Below, in pieces: positions 7,667 through 14,576 of a stretch of 16,678 bases of DNA. The notes under the pieces are model-generated. The model saw only the letters and a list, made by a program, of their open reading frames with translations. It was not told the origin of the DNA and made no database searches. A program made the translations under genes and the position numbers. The DNA is taken from NCBI GenBank assembly GCA_937983015.1, contig CALKAK010000109.1, positions 1-16,678 on the forward strand, in the 5' to 3' direction. The stretch is from an uncultured Bacillaceae bacterium (GTDB taxonomy: Bacteria; Bacillota; Bacilli; Bacillales; Caldibacillaceae). The number at the start of each line of letters is the position of its first letter. The stretch's first letter is position 1.

Positions 7667-8428
7667 TCATTTTCCATCTGTTTTTTTATTGATTTTTATA
7701 GAGTATTCCCGCGTTTCCTTACTCTTTTCTATAAAAGTAATTTCGCTTTCGTTCATCAAAATCACCGTGGAACTACGTGTACCGTAACCGTCCATTTGAA
7801 TGTACAGGGGGGATAAAGCCCGCTCAAGCTCAAAGGGGATTCCCGTATCGGGCAAATCCTTATCGGGGAACGGCTCACGATCTTGTAAAATGGCAAAAAG
7901 TTCTTCGATCATCTTCCCTTTCGGCAATTCCAGAGCTTGTTCAAGTCCTCGTTTTCCTTTTACTACTTTTGGCCAAGGAGTATCAAGTAAATGATTGCTC
8001 AGGCCATAAATACCCGGCCTTAAGGCAATTGGCTCGCCACCACGGTTGGAGTAATAGTAAAGTTGCCGTACATCTCCGACGAGAATGTTGTACCCAGGAT
8101 ACAGTTCTTTTTTCTCTGTAAGGGATTGGATGAATTCAGCCGGACTTCTCGGATCAAGTAGCGCCTGGACGACGAGTTCACCGCGGGAACGTTTGCCTTC
8201 CGTTTTTTCGGAAAAATCACGATAATTCGTTAAAGCACTGAATCGCCCTGTTTTTGTCACCCCCATCCAGGTTCCCATTTTTTCAAGATCACGCCCGGCG
8301 AGAATAGTCGGCTGGTCACCCCAAAAATGGGCGGCAGCCGTTTTCCGTTTATATTCTTCATCCCGATTGGCCGCAACGATCAATGGATAATCAGGATGGA
8401 CTTGATAGGCGAATAAAATGAGACACAT
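7667..8428 (-). CDS. NRDE family protein (TANGO2 homolog)
   Basis: This is a 253-aa member of the NRDE/TANGO2 family, named for its conserved Asn-Arg-Asp-Glu. Here the motif is AANRDE at residues 19-24. The protein opens with MCLILF, the conserved Met-Cys start seen in this family, which decides the start: ATG at 8428. A GTG at 8437 lies three codons further upstream, and AAAGGT precedes both at 8442-8447. The biochemical function of bacterial NRDE proteins is not established; eukaryotic TANGO2 has been linked to Golgi organisation and to heme or acyl-lipid handling. No membrane segment or signal peptide is visible. The gene stands alone, divergent from the PAP2 gene and followed by its own terminator. 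Confidence 0.88.
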   Translation of the reverse strand: MCLILFAYQVHPDYPLIVAANRDEEYKRKTAAAHFWGDQPTILAGRDLEKMGTWMGVTKTGRFSALTNYRDFSEKTEGKRSRGELVVQALLDPRSPAEFIQSLTEKKELYPGYNILVGDVRQLYYYSNRGGEPIALRPGIYGLSNHLLDTPWPKVVKGKRGLEQALELPKGKMIEELFAILQDREPFPDKDLPDTGIPFELERALSPLYIQMDGYGTRSSTVILMNESEITFIEKSKETREYSIKINKKTDGK

Positions 8429-8582
8429 GACTTTCACTACCTTTACAAATTCTTCTTACAGTTTAACAAAAACGCGACCATTTTCCTATTCAGGTGCACT
8501 AACGGGCTTCCCTGATTCTGTACACATGGGACTTCCCACCAATTTTTTACGCAAACTTTACAATTTTTTTGAATAAAAACGG

Positions 8583-8611
8583 TTTACATAGCACTCGATT
8601 TCCTGTATCTT
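8583..8611 (+). promoter_or_regulatory. Possible promoter of PAP2 gene
   Basis: TTTACA (8583-8588), a 17-bp spacer and TATCTT (8606-8611) lie just upstream of the RBS. The start point would fall almost on the AAGGAG, leaving a very short leader, so this is a weak call. Confidence 0.3.
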
Positions 8612-8632
8612 TTATCCAAGGAGTTGTTGGTC

Positions 8633-9184
8633 GTGACGAAATACATGAATTATTTATATGAAGTCGACTGCTTACTCTTTCGTATCATCAACGGTAAAGG
8701 AAAGAAAAAATGGCTGAATCGATTCTTTACCACGATTACCCATATGGGCGGCGCATTTTTTACAATTTCCGTTTCAATTGTACTGATCCTATTTTCTACA
8801 AATCTATGGAAAGCTACGGCAATCGCGAGCGGAATGGCCTTGGCCATCAGTTCCATACCCGTTTTTCTAGTAAAAAATCTGTTCAAAAGACAGCGACCGT
8901 ACTTGGTCCTCGATGAAATATTCGTTACTGATAAGCCATTAAAGGATCATTCTTTTCCGTCAGGCCATACGACAGCCATTTTTTCCTTAATTATTCCATA
9001 TATCTGCCTGAATCCATTTCTGATCTATTTTCTTTTACCAATTGGCCTAGCAGTCGGCATATCCCGGATTCATCTTGGTCTTCATTATCCGTCCGATGTA
9101 CTCGTCGGTGCTTTACTTGGCAGTGTAACAGGATATTTCACCTACTCCTTGATGATGACGAAATTCATCTTCTATTTTCTATAA
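8633..9184 (+). CDS. PAP2-family membrane phosphatase
   Basis: This is an integral-membrane lipid phosphatase of the PAP2 superfamily, 183 aa, of the size of bacterial undecaprenyl-pyrophosphate or phosphatidylglycerophosphate phosphatases. The three-part active site is complete: K-x6-RP at K81-P89, PSGH at 109-112, and SR-x5-H-x3-D at S144-D155 with catalytic His151. Several hydrophobic helices surround these, at roughly 38-56, 62-80, 113-135 and 157-172. The GTG at 8633 is chosen because AAGGAG (8618-8623) lies 9 nt upstream. The in-frame TTG codons at 8624 and 8627 are too close to that RBS. The product likely acts at the outer face of the membrane in carrier-lipid recycling or lipid turnover; the exact substrate cannot be read from sequence. 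Confidence 0.88.
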   Translation: MTKYMNYLYEVDCLLFRIINGKGKKKWLNRFFTTITHMGGAFFTISVSIVLILFSTNLWKATAIASGMALAISSIPVFLVKNLFKRQRPYLVLDEIFVTDKPLKDHSFPSGHTTAIFSLIIPYICLNPFLIYFLLPIGLAVGISRIHLGLHYPSDVLVGALLGSVTGYFTYSLMMTKFIFYFL

Positions 9185-9208
9185 AACTTAAAAGATACTA
9201 TTCTTTTG

Positions 9209-9234
9209 AAACGCAGCGATCGCCTGCGTTTTTT
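9209..9234 (+). terminator. Terminator of PAP2 gene
   Basis: AAACGCAG (9209-9216) pairs with CTGCGTTT (9224-9231) around the loop CGATCGC, followed by three more T residues. It lies 25 nt past the stop. Confidence 0.88.
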
Positions 9235-9296
9235 CATTTCTGCCAAACTCGTGTGTCTTGCTTATTTTTGTAAAAAATATCTGTTTTCCCTGTCAT

Positions 9297-9312
9297 TGCT
9301 AAAATCTTAGCA
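9297..9312. repeat. Inverted repeat upstream of sirtuin gene
   Basis: A perfect 6-bp inverted repeat, TGCTAA-AATC-TTAGCA, ends 10 bp before a TATACT (9323-9328) that could be the -10 of the sirtuin gene. No good -35 is visible at 16-18 bp. The repeat may be an operator, but I recognise no regulator for it. Confidence 0.35.
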
Positions 9313-9359
9313 CCTTATATAGTATACTATTATTAGAACATGGAGGAGTGTGATGCACG

Positions 9360-10085
9360 GTGACAATTCCCGAATTGTTAAAAGAATCGAAGTACACGGT
9401 TGTTTTTACCGGAGCGGGCATGTCCACCGAAAGCGGACTTCCCGATTTCCGTTCGAGTGGTACCGGTCTTTGGACGAAAAAAGATCCGAGCGAAATCGCT
9501 TCGACGAAAGCATTGAATGAAAATGTGAAGGAATTTACCGAATTTTATCGGGAACGTGTCCTAGGTGTAAAAGAATTCGGTCCCCATCGTGGTCATTATA
9601 TTTTAGCAGAATGGGAAGAAAAAGGGATCATTCAATCGATCATCACTCAAAATGTGGATGGCTTTCACCAACTCGCCGGCAGCAAACGGGTCGCGGAGTT
9701 ACACGGGACCTTGCAAAAGCTACATTGCCAGTCATGCGGCAAAGAATACGACAGTGAAGAATACGTGAACCGTGAGTATTACTGCAGCTGTGGGGGGATT
9801 TTACGTCCAAATGTCGTGCTCTTTGGTGAAATGCTTCCTCAGGATGCGTTTCAAATGGCCGTCGAAGAAGCGGAGAAAGCGGAACTCTTCATTGTTCTCG
9901 GCTCTTCATTAACCGTTACCCCCGCTAATCAATTTCCACTTCTCGCCAAACAAAGCGGTGCGAAACTTGTTATCGTCAATCTCGATCCTACACCACTCGA
10001 TATGTATGCCGATGAGGTCATCCACGGCAAAAAAATCGGCGAAGTATTGAAAAGCTGGGATCAAGCCCTTAAAGAATCTGTTTAA
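9360..10085 (+). CDS. cobB: NAD-dependent protein deacylase, Sir2 family
   Basis: This is a cytosolic sirtuin of 241 aa that would remove acyl groups from lysines using NAD+. Visible motifs are GAGMSTESGLPDFRS (18-32) for NAD binding, TQNVD (96-100), the catalytic His115 in ELHG, and the zinc cysteines C123-x2-C126 and C142-x-C144. Y63 and R66 sit at the acyl-pocket positions (FYRER) that mark sirtuins able to remove succinyl or malonyl groups, so activity beyond deacetylation is possible. The start is GTG 9360, with GGAGGAG (9342-9348) about 11 nt upstream. It is the only usable one, because an in-frame TGA lies at 9351 and the ATG at 9353 is out of frame. The gene is monocistronic, with a terminator that overlaps its stop codon. 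Confidence 0.95.
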   Translation: MTIPELLKESKYTVVFTGAGMSTESGLPDFRSSGTGLWTKKDPSEIASTKALNENVKEFTEFYRERVLGVKEFGPHRGHYILAEWEEKGIIQSIITQNVDGFHQLAGSKRVAELHGTLQKLHCQSCGKEYDSEEYVNREYYCSCGGILRPNVVLFGEMLPQDAFQMAVEEAEKAELFIVLGSSLTVTPANQFPLLAKQSGAKLVIVNLDPTPLDMYADEVIHGKKIGEVLKSWDQALKESV

Positions 10086-10117
10086 ACGGGAAGGGAGGCT
10101 CCCCTTCCTGTTTTTTT
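10084..10117 (+). terminator. Terminator of sirtuin gene
   Basis: A 12-bp stem with one G-U pair (10084-10095 with 10102-10113) and the loop AGGCTC is followed by four T residues. The first stem bases overlap the TAA stop codon. A smaller hairpin with a T run follows at 10130-10150 and could act as a backup. Confidence 0.85.
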
Positions 10118-10273
10118 GAAAGACCGGCCAAAGATTCGATGATCTTTTTTAGATCCCGGTGAAATTTAGTTCGTTCGATACGTCGATGCGTTTCTTACGT
10201 ACGATCAAGGATCATGATCGTTCATTCCCTTTTTCTCCACGTCCTTCCCTCGGATATTTGCCATTGAAATGTC

Positions 10274-10300
10274 AAAAAAAAAAGTCCCAATCAGGAGGAC
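10274..10300 (-). terminator. Probable terminator of PlsY-like gene
   Basis: On the minus strand, GTCCT (10296-10300) pairs with GGGAC (10284-10288), a short stem with one G-U pair and a 7-nt loop. It is followed by ten consecutive T residues (10274-10283). The stem is weak, but the tract and its position 33 bases past the stop favour a terminator. Confidence 0.55.
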
Positions 10301-10332
10301 AAAGAAATTTAACAACGAATGAATATCGTAAT

Positions 10333-10971
10333 TTATAAGAATCGCTTCTTCACCCAATTCGGTGAGGAGGCGATGATTTTTTTATGATAATTTCGCAATT
10401 CTCGTCGATTTTTCCAAGTTACGATCAGCAAATTCCCGATTCCAAGCCAGATGAATTCTTGTAAGTATCGTTGAGTGTGTAAATAAATCACGAAAATAAG
10501 CATCCCAAAACAGGTAAAAAATCCATCTTCCTCCGTAGTTGCGGAAAGAGAACGTTTTTTGAGTACCATGAAAAATTTCAAGACGGCGAGGATTACCGCG
10601 TACACGAAAGCGAGGAAGAATTGACTCAACGCCGCCCATACACCAAAACTAACAGCCAATGCTTTCCCGCCTTTAAAATGTAAAAATGGTGAGTATGCAT
10701 GACCGAGGATTGGCGCAAGGCAGATAAGAACGAATGATAGATCAGCAGGGTTGTAATATTTGATGATTGCTACGATAGGAAGATAGCCTTTAAAAAAATC
10801 CAAGAAAATACCGATGAGTCCAAACCGATAACCGGCAGCTTTCCATAAGTTGGTCGCACCCGGATTGCCATCGCCTATCTTGCGGATATCCTGGTTAAGC
10901 CATTTCCCAATCCAAAAGGAAAACATACATCCTCCGGAGAGGTACGCTAAAAACCACAGGAGTATCGTCAC
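10333..10971 (-). CDS. PlsY-family glycerol-3-phosphate acyltransferase, divergent paralog
   Basis: This is a polytopic membrane protein of 212 aa. The PlsY layout is plain: motif 1 region GDGNPGATN (33-41), KG (61-62), and motif 3 H91-x8-KGGK (100-103), with hydrophobic helices between. PlsY transfers acyl groups from acyl-phosphate to glycerol-3-phosphate, the first step of phospholipid synthesis. Several usually fixed residues differ. The Ser of GSGN is Asp34, the Arg four residues after the motif-1 Thr is Lys44, and KGGK-GVAT/AVAT reads KGGKALAV. It is therefore more likely a second, specialised copy than the main PlsY. The start is GTG 10971, with AAGGAGGG (10977-10984) 5-6 nt upstream. 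The end of the gene lies inside a hairpin that looks like a plus-strand terminator. Confidence 0.82.
   Translation of the reverse strand: MTILLWFLAYLSGGCMFSFWIGKWLNQDIRKIGDGNPGATNLWKAAGYRFGLIGIFLDFFKGYLPIVAIIKYYNPADLSFVLICLAPILGHAYSPFLHFKGGKALAVSFGVWAALSQFFLAFVYAVILAVLKFFMVLKKRSLSATTEEDGFFTCFGMLIFVIYLHTQRYLQEFIWLGIGNLLIVTWKNRRELRNYHKKIIASSPNWVKKRFL
10341..10383 (+). terminator. Plus-strand terminator-like hairpin inside end of PlsY-like gene
   Basis: Bases 10341-10354 pair with 10361-10374 over 14 bp on the plus strand, with two G-U pairs. Seven T residues follow (10377-10383). On the minus strand the two G-U pairs become C-A mismatches and no good T tract follows, so the hairpin is oriented to stop plus-strand transcripts. 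It is antisense to the last 14 codons of the PlsY-like gene. Confidence 0.55.
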
Positions 10972-11153
10972 TTGTTCCCTCCTTTCCGCCCTTTTTCAGG
11001 CTTGTTCGCTAATGAGCAAATTTCCATAAATTCCCATGACTCCTGCATAAAAGGACATGATCGTAAATACGTAATTGACTGAATCGAAGAAATGAAGAAT
11101 GATTCCCTATTATTATAATAATCGGTAAAGTGAAATTGTTCATGCTCATTATC

Positions 11154-11182
11154 GTTACAACCGATGAGAAACATGCTATAAT
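11154..11182 (+). promoter_or_regulatory. Extended -10 promoter upstream of 85-aa gene
   Basis: GTTACA (11154-11159), a 17-bp spacer and a perfect TATAAT (11177-11182) preceded by TGC form an extended -10 promoter. It would give a leader of about 115 nt. Confidence 0.5.
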
Positions 11183-11219
11183 CCTTGAAACCATTCCTTC
11201 ACACGATTCGTTATTAATA

Positions 11220-11249
11220 TTTACCTACCCTTCCTATATCCGTTATAAT
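11220..11249 (+). promoter_or_regulatory. Second promoter upstream of 85-aa gene
   Basis: A perfect TATAAT (11244-11249) with TTTACC at 18 bp (11220-11225) lies 57 bases before the TTG start. The -35 matches 4 of 6 bases, so the strength is uncertain. Confidence 0.45.
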
Positions 11250-11305
11250 GACTGTAAGGTGTTTGAAATCTTATGATAATTGGTTCAGAATAAGGAGGAA
11301 AACCG

Positions 11306-11563
11306 TTGGGCTGGCTCGTCGGACTTGTTGCTGTTGTATTAATTTTCGGGATACCATATGTAGATGACATCTTGGCGCACAGACGAAAACAATTAAAATT
11401 AAAGCACGAAATGTTAAAGGATCAGTTAGAACTAGAAAGATTGAAACATGAAAACTATTTGTTAGAAACGGAGAAATTACGGCTTGAACTGGAAAAATTG
11501 CAGGCATTGGAAGCAAAAGAAGAGAAGAAGTTTTTTCGAACGGATAAAAACTTACTGCCATAA
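11306..11563 (+). CDS. Small membrane-anchored coiled-coil protein, function unknown
   Basis: This encodes 85 aa that I cannot assign to a named family. Residues 1-20 (starting MGWLVGLVAVVLIFG) form one hydrophobic helix. Residues about 24-74 are an uninterrupted Lys/Glu/Leu coiled coil rich in LKHEMLKDQLELERLKHEN-type heptads, and the tail is basic and short. The single-helix-plus-coil plan resembles PspB-type membrane stress proteins, but there is no sequence signature to prove it. The start is TTG 11306: AAGGAGG (11292-11298) sits exactly 7 nt upstream, and no ATG or GTG competes. Two promoters precede it and a terminator follows, so it is a self-contained unit. The membrane topology, with the coil likely in the cytosol, is an inference. 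Confidence 0.75.
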   Translation: MGWLVGLVAVVLIFGIPYVDDILAHRRKQLKLKHEMLKDQLELERLKHENYLLETEKLRLELEKLQALEAKEEKKFFRTDKNLLP

Positions 11564-11568
11564 AAGAT

Positions 11569-11604
11569 AAATGCGGACGTTTGCAGACGCCCGCATTTTA
11601 TTTT
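11569..11604. terminator. Shared terminator between 85-aa gene and SDR gene
   Basis: Bases 11569-11580 pair with 11587-11598 over 12 positions with one A-C mismatch and the loop TTGCAG. A T-rich tail (ATTTTATTTTA) follows on the plus strand and a weaker one on the minus strand. It sits between the two convergent genes. Confidence 0.82.
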
Positions 11605-12385
11605 ATAGAACTCCTGAAGAACCACCATCGATATTTACCGAAGTTCCTGTCACATATGATGCGGCATCTGATACTAAGAACGCGATCACTTTCGCCGCTT
11701 CTATAGCATCTCCGATCCGGCCAAGGGGAATCGTACGCCCTTGTTCACGGGAATATTCTTCCCAGGTAAGATGCGGGGCCTCCCTCCGCCATTTCTTTTC
11801 GATCTGGTCACTGCGGATCAACCCGATGCAGACGGTGTTGACCCGTATATTGTCTGGACCTAAATCTTTACTCATCGCCTTCGTGAGGGCCATTCCAGCA
11901 GCTCGGCTAATCGATGTCGGCATCGATGAAGCACCGGGGGTTTTGGCAAGGGATGCCGTAACATGAACAATCGCTCCCCCACCCTGTCTTTTCATAAAAG
12001 GCACTGCGTAACGGGAAGGATGAATCGCGCCGAATAATTTTAAGTCGAGATCTTTTTTCCAATCTTCTGTATCCACTTCGAGAAAAGACTTGGCAAAGGA
12101 AGTTCCGGCATTATTGATGAGAATGTCAATTCGACCATAGTGACGCACCGTTTCTTCAACAGCACGTTTACAATCTTCTTCTTTTGTAACATCGCAGACA
12201 ATCGTTAGAATATTCTGCCCTGTTTTTGCCAAGATTTCTTCCTTAGCCTTTTGTAAATGCACCTTTCCCCTGGCGCAAATCGCAACTTTCGCCCCTTCCT
12301 GTGCCAAAACCGTCGCTGTGGCAAGCCCGATTCCTTTACTACCTCCTGTGATCAATGCCACTTTATCCTTTAATCCTAAATCCAT
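11603..12385 (-). CDS. Short-chain dehydrogenase/reductase-like protein with altered active site
   Basis: This is a 260-aa classical-length SDR with a Rossmann fold resembling 3-oxoacyl-ACP reductases. The cofactor motif TGGSKGIG (13-20) and the structural NNAG (91-94) are intact, and the C-terminus VTGTSVNIDGG is typical. The catalytic Ser145 is present. The invariant Tyr-x3-Lys is replaced by Thr157-x3-Arg161, and the usual Asn of the tetrad appears to be Lys116. Other SDR subgroups without YxxxK exist, so this may be a diverged reductase or a non-catalytic binding protein. ATG 12385 has AAAGGAGC (12395-12402) 9-10 nt upstream, and the protein starts MDLGLKDKVALITGG as expected. It is monocistronic, with its own promoter and a shared terminator. 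Confidence 0.88.
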   Translation of the reverse strand: MDLGLKDKVALITGGSKGIGLATATVLAQEGAKVAICARGKVHLQKAKEEILAKTGQNILTIVCDVTKEEDCKRAVEETVRHYGRIDILINNAGTSFAKSFLEVDTEDWKKDLDLKLFGAIHPSRYAVPFMKRQGGGAIVHVTASLAKTPGASSMPTSISRAAGMALTKAMSKDLGPDNIRVNTVCIGLIRSDQIEKKWRREAPHLTWEEYSREQGRTIPLGRIGDAIEAAKVIAFLVSDAASYVTGTSVNIDGGSSGVL

Positions 12386-12474
12386 ATGATCCGCTCCTTT
12401 CTTACAAAAATCATATTTAACATTACCGTTTTCTTGGCAATGTGCACAAACCTTATGACTTATGTATATCCGTC

Positions 12475-12502
12475 ATTATACCGTAATTTGACTACTTGTA
12501 CA
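12475..12502 (-). promoter_or_regulatory. Promoter of SDR gene
   Basis: On the minus strand, TGTACA (12497-12502), a 16-bp spacer and a perfect TATAAT (12475-12480) lie about 90 bp before the SDR start. The -35 matches 4 of 6 bases. Confidence 0.5.
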
Positions 12503-12517
12503 GGAAAATTCACCAAC

Positions 12518-12552
12518 AAAAAAGCCACCGCACATTACCGTACGGTGGCTTT
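12518..12552 (-). terminator. Terminator of ltaS
   Basis: AAAGCCACCG (12521-12530) pairs with CGGTGGCTTT (12543-12552) over a perfect 10-bp stem. On the minus strand it is followed by a run of T residues (12518-12523, partly in the stem). It begins 3 bases past the ltaS stop. Confidence 0.9.
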
Positions 12553-12554
12553 CG

Positions 12555-14576
12555 TTATTCCGGTTGTACTGAGTTCAATCCTTCTTGATTCAATTCGCTT
12601 GTTTCATTTGTTTCGCTAAAATCCTCTTCATCAAAGGGTGGATCATAGTCTTGTGGAACGGAATAGTTGTATTTTTCGCGATCCACCGGTGTGAATCCCT
12701 TCGGTGTATGGAAACGTAACAGATCCCCATTGACAACTTGGTCGGATAAGGAAAGTTCATATTCTACCGCCATTTGAATCCGTTCCGCTTTTTGTAATAG
12801 TTCCGGATCGGTGATCTCTAAGCCTGTAGTGGGATCATAAAACTTCCCATCGATCCCGAATATTTCCGGACTGACAAAATCTCCATTACGGAACGGAACG
12901 ATTTCTATATGACCTTCAGATAATATATCGGTACCGAAATGGATATAATCACTCGTATCGATCCCTAATAAATGAAGCACTGTCGGCAGGACATCTATTT
13001 GTCCCGCGTACTTAGAAATGGTTTTTCCTTCGATTCCTGGAATCCGAATAAATAACGGTACCCGTTGCCGGTGGGCATGATCCACGTCCGTGATCGTTTC
13101 TTTATCGAGAATTTTCGCCATCGCCTCATTATGATTTTCAGAGATGGCGTAATGATCCCCGTACATGACGATGAGTGAACGATCTAGGAGACCTGATTCC
13201 TCCAGGTACTGGAAGAATTCCGCCAACGCTTCATCTGCATAGCGGGCTGTTTGGAAATATCCATCGACAGAGGAATCACCAGTATCAGCTTTTTCTATTG
13301 TAGCCAGTTCTTCATCTAGTTTGTACGGATGATGGTTTGTCACCATTATAAATTTCGCATAGAAAGGTTCCGGTAACTGTTCCAGTAAATAGGTTGATTG
13401 CTTGAAAAATGGCTTATCGTGTAATCCGTAATCCGCTTGGAGGTGGTCCGGAATGTAATAGTAATTGGCATCAAAGAAATGATCATAACCAAAGGATTTA
13501 TATATTTCCTGACGGTTCCAGAATCCCCCGCCATTTCCGTGAAAGACGGCAGATGTATACCCCCCGTTTTGGTTTAATATCGCCGGCAAGGCATGGTACG
13601 TATTGCGGCCCTTCGTCATGAACGCTGCGCCTTGCGGTAAACCGTATAAAGAATTCTCCATCATAAATTCAGCATCAGCGGATTTTCCTTGTGCAACTTG
13701 GTGGAAGAAGTTATTGAAATAGAGGGTATGTTCATCTTCAACGAGCGAGTTTAAAAACGGTGTAACTTCTTCCCCGTTCAATTCGTAACCGATAAGGAAT
13801 TCTTCAATGGATTCCAGATGGATATAGATGACATTCAACCCTTCTGCGATTCCGAAATATTCTGGATTCGGCTCGGCATAATGGGATTTCGTAAAATTCA
13901 GTACCTCTGTTATATCGTTAGAATCGGCCAGTACGCGTTGTGCCGATGCCCTGGTACTTTCAACCGCATCATAGACCGTGTAATTATAGAGGCCTAAATA
14001 TTTCACGATGTAATTCCGGTCAAATCCCCTTGTCAACAGCTGCGGGCGGTCAGTTTCCGCAATAGCCAAATTTAAAAAGCTCATTCCTAGGGCAAGTGAG
14101 AAAATACCGATTAATTTTCTCCGTCCGATTTCAACGTCTGTAATTCGTAACTTTTTCATTTTAAATAAGATTAACGCCAGGAGAATATCGGCGAAGAAAA
14201 GAAGATCATACGGTTCCATTAAGGCGAGAATACTGCCACCCATATCTCCCAGGTTTTTACCGGAAAAAATCGTAGGCCAGGTTAAAAAGTCGCTGAATGA
14301 CCGGTAAAAGACCACATTAGCGTAAAGCAAGATCGACATGAGCATATAGATGGTCATCAACCAAAATGTCTTCCGTTTTTTTGAGAAAAAGGATATTCCT
14401 AAAAACAGGAGCGCTGAACCAAGCGGATTGATCAATAATAAGAAATTTTGGAGCACCCCTTGTACGCCCAGATTAAACTGGAATAGTTGGGTGATATATG
14501 TTTTAAACCACAGGATTGCGACCATTACTACATAAAATTGGATAAAAGTAAATCTCAACTCTTTATTTTGGTTCAT
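12555..14576 (-). CDS. ltaS: Lipoteichoic acid synthase (LtaS family), Ser at nucleophile position
   Basis: This is a membrane enzyme of 673 aa that polymerises glycerol phosphate from phosphatidylglycerol to build lipoteichoic acid. There are five N-terminal helices (about 11-31, 41-62, 70-93, 121-140, 155-173) and then an extracellular sulfatase-like domain. Metal and substrate residues line up almost exactly with Staphylococcus aureus LtaS: E255, D474/H475 (YGDHY), H415/H416 (TNHHPY) and W353/R355 (FWNR). At the catalytic threonine position (T300 in S. aureus) the sequence reads QGKSADAEF, so the nucleophile is Ser299 (codon TCC). VLA-DS (215-219) could be the signal-peptidase cut separating the domains. 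The C-terminal tail (641-673) is unusually acidic. ATG 14576 is preferred over GTG 14588 because AGGTGACAGGA lies upstream of it. Confidence 0.92.
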   Translation of the reverse strand: MNQNKELRFTFIQFYVVMVAILWFKTYITQLFQFNLGVQGVLQNFLLLINPLGSALLFLGISFFSKKRKTFWLMTIYMLMSILLYANVVFYRSFSDFLTWPTIFSGKNLGDMGGSILALMEPYDLLFFADILLALILFKMKKLRITDVEIGRRKLIGIFSLALGMSFLNLAIAETDRPQLLTRGFDRNYIVKYLGLYNYTVYDAVESTRASAQRVLADSNDITEVLNFTKSHYAEPNPEYFGIAEGLNVIYIHLESIEEFLIGYELNGEEVTPFLNSLVEDEHTLYFNNFFHQVAQGKSADAEFMMENSLYGLPQGAAFMTKGRNTYHALPAILNQNGGYTSAVFHGNGGGFWNRQEIYKSFGYDHFFDANYYYIPDHLQADYGLHDKPFFKQSTYLLEQLPEPFYAKFIMVTNHHPYKLDEELATIEKADTGDSSVDGYFQTARYADEALAEFFQYLEESGLLDRSLIVMYGDHYAISENHNEAMAKILDKETITDVDHAHRQRVPLFIRIPGIEGKTISKYAGQIDVLPTVLHLLGIDTSDYIHFGTDILSEGHIEIVPFRNGDFVSPEIFGIDGKFYDPTTGLEITDPELLQKAERIQMAVEYELSLSDQVVNGDLLRFHTPKGFTPVDREKYNYSVPQDYDPPFDEEDFSETNETSELNQEGLNSVQPE

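Larger units (their letters stand above)
10972..11305. other. Intergenic region between PlsY-like and 85-aa protein genes
   Basis: This 334-base gap holds plus-strand promoters for the 85-aa gene and, on the minus strand, a TATAAT (11112-11117) that could serve the PlsY-like gene although no -35 is clear. Short minus-strand frames (68 and 61 codons) are open here. One of them (10968-11174) ends in a GTGA overlap with the PlsY-like start, but its composition gives no sign of a real protein. Confidence 0.4.

Noticed and set aside
9353..9355. ATG as the sirtuin start, better spaced from GGAGG than the GTG
   Set aside because: It is out of frame with the sirtuin, whose motifs require the frame starting at GTG 9360.
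10201..10221. Inverted repeat ACGATCA-N7-TGATCGT in the gap after the sirtuin gene
   Set aside because: The arms are short, there is no T tract and no linked promoter; it could be chance.
10968..11174. 68-codon minus-strand frame whose stop overlaps the PlsY-like start codon as GTGA
   Set aside because: The overlap and an AAGGA before its ATG suggest an operon, but the residue make-up is not protein-like, I recognise no family, and promoter-like TATAAT sequences lie within it.
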